The position numbers were made by a program, and so were the translations under genes. Shown here one piece after another: positions 8,201 through 15,087 of a DNA stretch of 18,329 bases. The notes beneath the pieces were generated by a model. It had not been told where the DNA came from. It saw only the letters and a list, made by a program, of their open reading frames with translations, and did no database searches. This stretch comes from Myxococcales bacterium (GTDB lineage Bacteria > Myxococcota > Myxococcia > Myxococcales > Myxococcaceae). Numbering within the stretch: the first letter of the stretch is position 1; every line of letters starts with the position of its first letter. The stretch is from positions 1 through 18,329 of the forward strand of contig PMBV01000490.1 in NCBI GenBank assembly GCA_003153055.1, written 5' to 3'.

Positions 8201-8388
8201 GGCAGGCCCGCGTCGTGGCCACCGTCGGTGCCAGCGTCGACTCGAGTCACGCCCGCGTCGGCCCGCCCAGCGTCGACGACCCCGCCATCACCTGCGCCAA
8301 CGGGAGCCGGCCCACAGCCACAGCCTGCCAGGGTCGCCCCGACTGCCAGCACGAGCCAACTCCGAGTCGCGCGAGGTGGCGCCGTCAT
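5266..8388 (-). CDS. Lipoprotein with six IPT/TIG domains
   Basis: The product is 1040 residues. Residues 1-23 are a lipoprotein signal peptide ending in LAGC (lipid-modified Cys23), followed by an Asp/Ala/Gly-rich tether (about 33-61). Six IPT/TIG immunoglobulin-like domains start near residues 66, 162, 246, 336, 417 and 504. They carry the repeated signature Pro-x-x-Gly-Pro-x-x-Gly-Gly-(x)n-Gly-x-Gly-Phe, with PHVVAQGDTVTLTGQGL the most diverged copy. A carboxypeptidase-regulatory-like beta domain follows (about 599-680: GLTDARGQLTF, AFKAGYGAS). The last 340 residues, rich in beta strand, match nothing I know. IPT/TIG domains occur in adhesins, surface receptors and polysaccharide-binding proteins, so a structural or binding role at the cell surface is likely. 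It is the last gene of a four-gene operon. Its ATG overlaps the previous gene's stop as ATGA and has a GGAGGG site 6 bases upstream. Confidence 0.88.
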   Translation of the reverse strand: MTAPPRATRSWLVLAVGATLAGCGCGPAPVGAGDGGVVDAGRADAGVTRVDAGTDGGHDAGLPPALRLTRLLPPRGPAAGGSVATLEGTGFLQGIGTSGSQAKPLTSIAFSSNPVLGFQIIDDTTIELTVPPGVVGPVSVSMKNPNGAATCSRCFTYYDELAVTSLTPKAGPLGGGTVVTFAGQGFTADTTVLFGGQSSPRVMVVSSTQLSALVPRGLAAGLVDVLLYNHSGASTQRRAFRYLNEVRLTSVTPPTGPLEGGSRITMEGQGFSGVMTVELAGVPATDVTVGSDSQLTATTPAGVRLGAVDVTVRTSEDAWTAHGAFTYVALDGGFTTFGVFPHVVAQGDTVTLTGQGLEQGLLEVSIGGQPAVVGARTFSTAVLTVPARGTAPRRSDVLSSSGSASSSLSSAVTWRMGLSAITPAQGPSDGGTAVSLFGTAFPPSPRVWVGALEATGVSVTQETQLDAVTPPGSGGPNDVVVREAGDQENEARLPGGFTALDALAIGRVEPWRGAVAGGTLVTILGRGFGDATVVSFGEAKAKDVKVIDTHTLTCRAPKGDVGVVDVGLRRLGQQDVLAAGYSYFDPRSISGGLSGGPLVGTLNVTVLDSSGTQYGAPVERATVVLGVDPTTPYQGLTDARGQLTFSDPSLVKAQTVTAFKAGYGASTVSLVGSENLTVFIGRAQGGADGNPSPGTGGVAASSISGRVTGFKSPRPLSPRESLEARVFVAQSSLYDGPPFGGGAGKPGEQWRLSSDGAEYLLFTSAGVRAVYAVLGIVDADTASFTPVTLGISRGISTSADNPATGRAIVLDVQLDLTVPVTIDTPLVLPADGGVEAAINNVYAWLDLGAEGFIPNPSNWDTGLAFSSQVSSVEPRLRFPNFPRLDGTSFVFLNQARGERFYPSSNFFRRQGGDLGAGVTIGPMLAAPTLVEPTDAFRGTIAWTTEPGGVADLHSVSILQDSPLGTLTVWSVVLPGSQTRVELPPAAVETLRLQAQGSALFLVIYSIRTPKFSYAQWTFDDALSSASWSAFTTAVSERFSP

Positions 8389-9824
8389 TGAAAGCCCTCC
8401 ACCAAGGTGTATGCGTTGGAGTTACGGGGCGAATCTCCCGCCACCCGCACCAGGAGCCCGGCTTCCCAGGGAGCCGTCACCGAGGGCGCCGGGTCGGTGG
8501 AGCAGCCGAGCGGACTCCCACCATCACTGGAGAAGACGCACAGAGAAAGCAACCCGTTGCCCGGGGCGTAGCCGGTGAGCGCCACTCGGACGGAGCCGCC
8601 GTCGGGTGAGGCGGCGAGCCGAAACCAGTCTTGGTCCTGAGGACAGACGACGCCATCGACCTCGGTCGAGCCATTCATCGGAGTGGGTTGCCCAGCCGTG
8701 TCGTTGGGCTCGTTGGCGTCGTCGTCGCACGGGGTGCCTCGGGCCTTGAGGAAGGTGACGTCGTACGTCTCGGAGGGGGCCGAGGCGCTGATGACGACGG
8801 AGTAGGTCGCCGCCACCGGGGCCACGAAGCTGGCCAGCAGGTGCCCCGAGGCCAGGGTGCGTCCACTGGCGTCTTTCACCACGGTCGAGAAGTACGCCTC
8901 GCTGAGGGGATCCGCGTCGAGGTTGACGCCGAGTTGATCTCCCCTCGCCAGCGGAATGGCGTACCAGTCGACGTCTTTGGGGCACAGCGTCAGGCCATGG
9001 TAGGCCGCCGGCGCGACATTGAAGGCGGAGGCCTCGTCGTTGTTCGGCTCATAGCGATCGCCCTGACAGTCGCGAGGCACGCACCGCCCACTCGTCACAT
9101 CGCAACGAAGCTGAGCCGCGCAGGTGTCATCAGACAGACACGGTGGCTGCTTGGGCAGACAGGCACCAGTCTGGGCAAAGCACACCAGCGGCACCGGACA
9201 GTCGCGATCCGTGTAGCACCGGCTCCCTGTACTGCATTGGCCAGCGGCGTCGCACACCAGACTCGCGCTGCACTCGCTCGCCTGGCTGCACTGAACACAG
9301 TGGTCCACCGCGCAGTGCTCCGAGGCAGCGCAGAGCAAGGCCTGAGTCTCCACGGTGCACCGGGGCACGCACTGTCGTTGGCCCTGGTTGCAGACCTCGG
9401 CCGCCGAGCAGTCGTCGTTGGTGGAGCAGCCGAGATCCTCCTCACACACCGAGGTGACGCGGTTGCAGCGGTCACCCTTGGGACACTCGGCGGAGAGCCC
9501 CCCTGGGCACAGCGACACCTGCGAGCGCCCCTGGCACAGCCCCTGATGACACCAGGAGCCAGCCTGGCAGTCTTCGTTGGCCGCGCAGTCCGTGCCCCAG
9601 CCTGACCGGAGCACGCACAGCCGGGTGCCAGGGCCACACACCTCCTTCACGCTGCACTGGCCCGACGTCGCGCAGTGGTCGCAGTACCCCGCGGCGGTGC
9701 AGACCTCGCCCGTCGGGCAGTCGGCCCGGCTCTGGCAGCCGCCTTGGGAGCCCGCGTCAACCGGCGGCGGCGACGTCGGAGGGCACGCCCACAGCCCAAA
9801 CATCAGGAGCCCTGACCACCTCAT
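8385..9824 (-). CDS. Cys-rich lipoprotein with nine four-Cys modules and two PPC-like domains
   Basis: The product is 479 residues. A short signal peptide ends at Cys14 (MFGLWAC), a plausible lipoprotein cleavage site. Residues 30-253 hold 37 cysteines in a regular pattern, mostly C-x5-C-x5-C-x(4-6)-C, giving nine modules that begin at Cys30, 51, 80, 106, 133, 156, 179, 203 and 229, plus Cys253. Such Cys-rich stretches are common in exported myxobacterial proteins and should be disulfide-linked. Two beta-rich units follow (about 256-360 and 366-478). They start DRYEPNN and DDDANEPND and carry DVDWYAIPL and DQDWFRLAA, as in bacterial pre-peptidase C-terminal (PPC) domains, which fold as Ig-like beta sandwiches. 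No protease domain is present. ATG 9824 was chosen because it begins the signal peptide, forms an ATGA overlap with the upstream stop and has GAGGG 7 bases upstream. The frame itself is open to 10136. Confidence 0.85.
   Translation of the reverse strand: MRWSGLLMFGLWACPPTSPPPVDAGSQGGCQSRADCPTGEVCTAAGYCDHCATSGQCSVKEVCGPGTRLCVLRSGWGTDCAANEDCQAGSWCHQGLCQGRSQVSLCPGGLSAECPKGDRCNRVTSVCEEDLGCSTNDDCSAAEVCNQGQRQCVPRCTVETQALLCAASEHCAVDHCVQCSQASECSASLVCDAAGQCSTGSRCYTDRDCPVPLVCFAQTGACLPKQPPCLSDDTCAAQLRCDVTSGRCVPRDCQGDRYEPNNDEASAFNVAPAAYHGLTLCPKDVDWYAIPLARGDQLGVNLDADPLSEAYFSTVVKDASGRTLASGHLLASFVAPVAATYSVVISASAPSETYDVTFLKARGTPCDDDANEPNDTAGQPTPMNGSTEVDGVVCPQDQDWFRLAASPDGGSVRVALTGYAPGNGLLSLCVFSSDGGSPLGCSTDPAPSVTAPWEAGLLVRVAGDSPRNSNAYTLVEGFQ
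8395..8400 (-). promoter_or_regulatory. Internal ribosome binding site for TIG lipoprotein gene
   Basis: GGAGGG on the minus strand lies 6 bases before ATG 8388, inside the 3' end of the preceding gene. With the ATGA overlap this supports translational coupling. Confidence 0.7.
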
Positions 9825-11323
9825 GGCACGGCCCTCACCTCGCCCGAGGGCCAGCCGATGTCCACCGCGGGCCAGACGTCTCCCTGCTTGGCCAGCTTCC
9901 GGCTGAGCTCGGCGCGCAGCACCCCCAAGACGTACACTCGCACGGTGGCGGTGCTGGCGGGCGTGGCGGCCAGGTGCTCGCTCGAGAAGACGACGGCCGC
10001 GCGGTACGTGCCCTCGAGCGGGTTGATGTACCCGAAGACCTCCGGCCCATAGCCGATGAGCGCGTCTCGCTCGAGGCGCGGACCCTCGGCTCCCTGTGCC
10101 ACGCCCCAGTCGGGGGAGCGGTTCTGGTAAAAGCAATCATCAGGCAAGGCCCCGATGGTGGAGCTCGGGGTGCGGAGGACGTGGAGGTCGAGGTCCGTGG
10201 CTGCGTTGTCCCAGAACATCTCCACCAGCAACCTCTGAGCTGGGGCCGCGACCACCGTGGCCCGGGCCGGAACGCACTCGTGCACCCCCCTCTGGCTGAC
10301 GACGTCGAGCTGCACCTCGTACGCACCAGCCACCGTGTCGTCGAGCCGCAGCGACGGGCGCGCGGTGGTGGGGGCCTCGAGCGCGGTGGTGCTGGTCGCC
10401 GGTTTCGAGCGCAGCGTCCACTGGTAGGTCAGCGGCGCTCCGTCTTGGGGGTCCCTCGAGCCAGTGCCATCCAGCGTGACGAGCTGACCCAGCGAAGCAC
10501 TCGACAGCGGGCCGATGACCGCCAGCGGGGCCTGGTCCACCGAGGCGCTGAGGGGCACCTCCATCGAGCGGTGGCTCGGGTCGTTGGTGGTGAGGCGGAG
10601 ACCGCCCGTGAGCGTGCCGGTGGCATGCGGCGGTGGGCTCGCCCGCAGCGTCAGCGCGATGGCTTCGCCGGGCTTCACCACCGCTGGCGTCTTGGCCGAC
10701 CCGACGAAGCTGAACGTGGAGGCGCTCCCATCGGTGAAGGAGAGCTCCTCGATGACGAGGTCGGCGTTGCCGGTGGAGCGAAGGGTGAGCTCCTTCACCG
10801 CCGAGGCACACTCGCCGACCCGCCCGAAATCGAGGGCCGCGGGGCTCGAGGCCAGGCTCGCGACGGTGAGACCCACGCCGGTGAGCGAGACCTCGACGTG
10901 GGGGTCGTCCACGTCGTCGGTGTCGAAGGCGACGGTGTTGGTGAAGCTCGACTCCCGGGGCGGAGCAAAGGCCAGCCGGAGCGAGCCCGTTTCCCCGCTC
11001 GCCACCTCGGTCGGGCTCAAGACGACCCTGAACGCGCCGTCGTCCGTACCGAGCTGGACCTGGGAGATGGACAGGGCTGCGCGCCCCACGTTGAGCAACG
11101 GGACCTCGAGCTGCTTCTCGGCCAGCACCGGGAGCGTGCCGAAGTCGACCACCGAGGGCGGAGGTGAGAGCGCGGGGCGGAGGCTGGTGAGCCCAGGGCG
11201 CTCGCAGCCGACGGACAGCAGGAGCCAGCCGAGCGCCAGGGCGCCGGGCCCCACGCAGCGACCGCGGGCTCCTCCTTCAGTGGCGATGCGGCGCGCACGC
11301 CTTGGGCAATCCACGTGGCTCAC
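9821..11323 (-). CDS. Lipoprotein with two ASH-like domains, a PKD domain and a DUF2135-like domain
   Basis: With GTG 11323 as start, the product is 500 residues. A basic N-terminus, a hydrophobic stretch and LLLSVGC predict lipid attachment at Cys40. Two ASH/choice-of-anchor-D beta domains span about 58-152 (VVDFGTLPV, LNVGRAALSI, VSLTGVG) and 163-262 (ALDFGRVGE, LRSTGNADLVI). A PKD-type domain spans 266-357 (LVTLDGTGSRDPQDG, LTYQWTL). A C-terminal domain (about 365-490) has LLVEMFWDNAATDLDLHVL and an NPLEGTYRAAV-type strand, as in DUF2135/YfaP-like domains. All modules are non-catalytic, so a surface scaffold or binding role is likely. It is the second gene of the operon. GTG 11323 overlaps the previous stop as GTGA, while GTG 11254 would also work and sits after GGAGGAG at longer spacing, so the start is uncertain although the gene is not. 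Confidence 0.85.
   Translation of the reverse strand: MSHVDCPRRARRIATEGGARGRCVGPGALALGWLLLSVGCERPGLTSLRPALSPPPSVVDFGTLPVLAEKQLEVPLLNVGRAALSISQVQLGTDDGAFRVVLSPTEVASGETGSLRLAFAPPRESSFTNTVAFDTDDVDDPHVEVSLTGVGLTVASLASSPAALDFGRVGECASAVKELTLRSTGNADLVIEELSFTDGSASTFSFVGSAKTPAVVKPGEAIALTLRASPPPHATGTLTGGLRLTTNDPSHRSMEVPLSASVDQAPLAVIGPLSSASLGQLVTLDGTGSRDPQDGAPLTYQWTLRSKPATSTTALEAPTTARPSLRLDDTVAGAYEVQLDVVSQRGVHECVPARATVVAAPAQRLLVEMFWDNAATDLDLHVLRTPSSTIGALPDDCFYQNRSPDWGVAQGAEGPRLERDALIGYGPEVFGYINPLEGTYRAAVVFSSEHLAATPASTATVRVYVLGVLRAELSRKLAKQGDVWPAVDIGWPSGEVRAVP
9832..9836 (-). promoter_or_regulatory. Internal ribosome binding site for Cys-rich lipoprotein gene
   Basis: GAGGG on the minus strand (within AGGTGAGGG) lies 7 bases before ATG 9824. 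It decides this start over the upstream codons in the long open frame. Confidence 0.6.
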
Positions 11324-12468
11324 GGGCTCTTCACTTCCTCGTCGTATTGCAGCTCGACGCGCCCGGTGAGCGCCGGGACCGAGGCACCAGAGAAGGCGAC
11401 GACGTTGCTCGCCGCCTCGTAGGACCAGCCGTCGGGCCCTCCCTGGGGCGGGGTGCAGACGGCGCTCATCGAGGACGCCGCCTGGCCATCGCAGCTCGAG
11501 CGGTCGACAGCCTGGCACGCGGCCAGGAGGTCATCTGGCGCGCCACAGGGGTACACCACCCGCACCTCGAGGCTCTCGACAGTGGGCGCAGCCTGGAGGG
11601 CGAACTTCCGCCTCAGGCCCACGGCGTTGGTGGCGAGCTTCTTCAGCGTCGACGAGAAGCTGGCGTCACAGATGCTGCCCACCGCGCCACCGGTCAGCGC
11701 CGCGAGGGCCTGGTACTTGACGCCCGGAGTGGCGCCGCAGTCGTTGGTCGGCACATCGCCCACGATGGCGGCCGTCGAGACCATGCCGTCGTTGCCCAGC
11801 CCCTTCACGGTCTCGAAGTACCGGGTGAAGAAGGCGACGTCGAGGCTGGACTTGTCGTCTTCGTCGCTCACGAAGATGACGTCGAGGTACGCGTCGGCCC
11901 GGAGGAAGGGCCGCTCGACCTGCTCGCAGCTCGCTCGACAGGCCGCGTCCCTGCACGCCGCTTTGCACGTGGCGAGGGCCTCGTCGTTGGCCTTTTTCTG
12001 GGCGTCCAGCGCCAGCCGCGCCGCGTCGAGCCCCACCTCGTAGGGGCTGCCGGCCACGCCGACCCGCACGCTGGCGGCGAAGGCGTCGATGACCGCGGGG
12101 GTCGCCGGAGTGAGGACGGTGGGTGAGCCGACGAAGCGCCCGGCCTCGCGGAAGACGTCGGTGGTGGTGACGGCGATGCGGTAGTCCACCGCGTTGCGGG
12201 TGAACTCGGTGATGAAGGCCTGGAAGTTCCTCGCCAGGTTCTCTTGACGGGGCGCCATGGAGGCCGAGTCGTCGATGATCCACAGCACGTCGATCTTCGA
12301 CGCCGCAGTCTGGAGGTACGTGTCCACTCGGACGCCTGCCGGGAGCGCATGGCCCAGGCGGGAGTCGTGGCAACCCGAGGTGGCGCTCGAGAGGAGGGCG
12401 ACCGCCAGGGCGCGAACACAGATGGAGCGAGGAATCGGCAGGCGCGTGAAGCTTAGCTGATGCACCAC
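11320..12468 (-). CDS. VWA-domain lipoprotein
   Basis: The product is 382 residues. A signal peptide ends at Cys33 (LLSSATSGC). A von Willebrand factor A domain spans about residues 58-290, with an intact metal-ion-dependent adhesion site DDSAS (Asp66-x-Ser68-x-Ser70) and a later acidic loop VSDEDDKSS (200-208). VWA domains bind proteins or matrix through the MIDAS metal. Between these lies an insertion with [14 protein letters not shown] (168-181), a twin CX3C pattern typical of a disulfide-locked helical hairpin. Beyond the lipid-anchor Cys there are ten cysteines, enough for five disulfides. Myxococcus CglB, a gliding adhesin, is also a Cys-containing VWA lipoprotein, but I cannot say this is an orthologue. 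It is the first gene of a four-gene minus-strand operon, divergent from atpG. Either GTG 12468 or the adjacent GTG 12465 could start it, with a GAAGG upstream. Confidence 0.87.
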   Translation of the reverse strand: MVHQLSFTRLPIPRSICVRALAVALLSSATSGCHDSRLGHALPAGVRVDTYLQTAASKIDVLWIIDDSASMAPRQENLARNFQAFITEFTRNAVDYRIAVTTTDVFREAGRFVGSPTVLTPATPAVIDAFAASVRVGVAGSPYEVGLDAARLALDAQKKANDEALATCKAACRDAACRASCEQVERPFLRADAYLDVIFVSDEDDKSSLDVAFFTRYFETVKGLGNDGMVSTAAIVGDVPTNDCGATPGVKYQALAALTGGAVGSICDASFSSTLKKLATNAVGLRRKFALQAAPTVESLEVRVVYPCGAPDDLLAACQAVDRSSCDGQAASSMSAVCTPPQGGPDGWSYEAASNVVAFSGASVPALTGRVELQYDEEVKSP

Positions 12469-12481
12469 TCCGCCTTCACCA

Positions 12482-12508
12482 TTGACAGCGAAGGCTCACC
12501 CCTCTAAG
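12482..12508 (+). promoter_or_regulatory. Possible sigma-70-type promoter for atpG
   Basis: A perfect TTGACA (12482-12487) is followed, after 15 bases, by TCTAAG (12503-12508; four of six matches to TATAAT). The spacer is short. Transcription would start about 5-8 bases before ATG 12521, leaving almost no leader, and no ribosome binding site is visible there. An independent -35 match in high-GC DNA can occur by chance. Confidence 0.35.
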
Positions 12509-12520
12509 CGGCCCTCTGTC

Positions 12521-13389
<869 letters not shown>

Positions 13390-13393
<4 letters not shown>

Positions 13394-14985
13394 CGCGACG
13401 GGTCCGTCCGCGACTCGCCGAAGAGCACGAGCTCGAAGCTCTGGGCACGCCCAGCGAACGTCTGGTCGAAGGCGGCGCTGACGGCAGAGCGTTGCTCCTT
13501 GGTGAGCTTCGCCTGCTCGACCACCTCGAGCCTCGCCAGCCCCTCGAGAGGGGCCTTGCCGAGGACAACGGCCACCTCCTCCACGGGAGGCCCGCTCCAG
13601 TTGCGCCCTTCCCACGTCACCCGGAGCGTGCCGTCTCGCCCCAACCGGGCTCCCCACTGGCAGGCAAAGCCGAGCTCACCTACCAGCTCGAAGGACAGCT
13701 CCACCGAGAGGAGCCCGGGGTTGTTGGCCAGCACCGAGAAGGCCCAGGCGAGCTCTCGCACACCGCCGGGGAGCCGCAGGTGCTTCACCGACTCGAACCA
13801 CCGAGCCCGACGCACCGAGGCCAGCGCATCATCGACCCGCCCGCGGTCGAGCCCGAAGTCCGAGATGAGCCCGAGCGTCTCGACCCTGGTGAAGGGGAGC
13901 CCGCTGACCGCGCCCAGCGAGTGGAGGGTGAGCAACTCCAGGGGCGGAATGGGCGCCTCGGTGGTGGCCTCGACGCGCTGGAGCGAGCGGAGCGCCCTCA
14001 AGTTCTCGTGGGAGGCGAACACGAAGTTGGGGGCCAGAGACAGCTCTTCCACCGTGGCCCAGGCTCGAGACCGGGCGAACACCGAAGCGTCGAGGCCGCG
14101 ATTGAGCCAGCACCGTGAGACGAAGCCGCGGGAGAACGCGGCGGCCACCCGGGCCGGCTCATCGAGCACGAAGGGGCCAAGCTCGCCCAGCCACTTCACG
14201 CCGTGGGCCCGGAGCAGCTCACGTTCTCGACGGGAACCCTTGTCACTCTGGGCGAGCTGGAGCGAGATGAACTCGCCTCGCGGGTCAGCCGCCTCGGTGA
14301 GCGCATCGGCGAGCACCGCCCGGGGCCCGTCGTCGCCCGGTCGAGCGTAGACCTCGGCGAGCAACTGGGCGTGGAGGCGGGCTCGCTCGGGCAAGGTGCC
14401 GAGCAGCGCGTCGAGCTCTCGCACCAGCTCCAGTTCCTCGGCATCGAATTCCCAGGGAACGATGGGCGCCAGCTTCCGCAGGGCGCGGAAAGAGAGCTCG
14501 TAGCGGCTGCCCAGCTCGGTGAGGAGCTGCGTCGCCAGGGGGTCCTTCCAGCCGAACAGCACTCGCAGGCCCCGGCGAATCGCCATGGCGCCCTGAGTGC
14601 TGCCGTAGGGGTCATTGCGCATCAGCTCGGAGATGGCGGCTCCCACCAGCACGTCACGGGGCATGGCGGCCAAGGCCTCGACGCGCGCCCGGGCATCACG
14701 AGGGAGCCTCGGCCACGGCGAGAGCGTGAGGGTGGGGAGCGCCGAGGCACCCTCGGCGCGGGCGAGCTCGAGCCACTTGGCCGCGACCTCGCGCTCCCGC
14801 TTCGCCACCACCGGGCTCGCCTGCACCCGCTCAGCGGCGGCGCGGGCCAGTGGGCTGAGGCGCGGGTGTGGGCCGGCAAGCCACGCCGCCCGGAGCGCCG
14901 CGAGCGCGGGCACCCACTGGGCCCTGGTCGAGCAGTCGACGGCCTCCTCGAGCTTGGAGCAGCGAGTAGGAGAACGCTCGGCCAT
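13390..14985 (-). CDS. TIGR02996-like repeat-companion protein with LRR-like C-terminus
   Basis: The product is 531 residues from ATG 14985 and has no signal peptide, so it is probably cytoplasmic. The N-terminal 200 residues look alpha-helical and Ala/Leu/Arg-rich. Around residues 207-247 the segment [17 protein letters not shown] followed by [14 protein letters not shown] matches the TIGR02996 'repeat-companion' domain, which occurs in myxobacteria and planctomycetes next to leucine-rich or other repeats. The rest (about 300-500) has spaced short Leu-rich strands such as [18 protein letters not shown] and VKHLRLPGG, consistent with degenerate leucine-rich repeats and protein binding. Function is unknown. 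GTG 15054 would add 23 residues that look non-coding, and neither start has a strong ribosome site. The stop overlaps that of atpG in a CTAG palindrome. Confidence 0.75.
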
Positions 14986-14996
14986 GCGCCCGAGGT

Positions 14997-15016
14997 GTCC
15001 CACAGAGGGGTGGGAC
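14997..15016. repeat. Inverted repeat GTCCCAC-N6-GTGGGAC
   Basis: A perfect 7-base inverted repeat with a 6-base loop (agaggg) lies in the 102-base divergent region between ATG 14985 and GTG 15088. It could be an operator or a hairpin in the leader of the minus-strand gene. A second, weaker one, CTCCG-CACA-CGGAG, lies at 15047-15060. Confidence 0.5.
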
Positions 15017-15087
15017 TCCACAAGGTACCCTCGGAAGGACAGAAGGCTCCGCACACGGAGACCCGCGCGAGGTAGAGTCTCGAGGCC

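Larger units (their letters stand above)
5266..12468 (-). other. Four-gene lipoprotein operon with stop/start overlaps
   Basis: The four minus-strand genes overlap by exactly 4 bases at each junction: GTGA at 11320-11323, ATGA at 9821-9824 and ATGA at 8385-8388. All four products have lipoprotein-type signal peptides. No internal gap exists for a promoter or terminator between genes. The promoter must lie upstream of 12468, in the 52-base space shared with atpG or inside atpG. Confidence 0.85.

Noticed and set aside
9825..10136. Upstream extension of the Cys-rich lipoprotein gene
   Set aside because: It would place about 100 Arg-rich residues before the signal peptide and run inside the preceding gene. 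ATGA coupling at 9824 fits better.
9974..11167. 397-residue plus-strand frame opposite the ASH/PKD gene
   Set aside because: Low-complexity Arg/Gly composition, a shadow of the real minus-strand gene.
11324..11518. Upstream extension of the ASH/PKD lipoprotein gene
   Set aside because: It lies inside the VWA gene, is Arg-rich and would bury the signal peptide.
14986..15054. GTG 15054 as start of the TIGR02996-like gene
   Set aside because: No ribosome site, the added residues lack helical character, and it would cover the inverted repeats. Not fully excluded.
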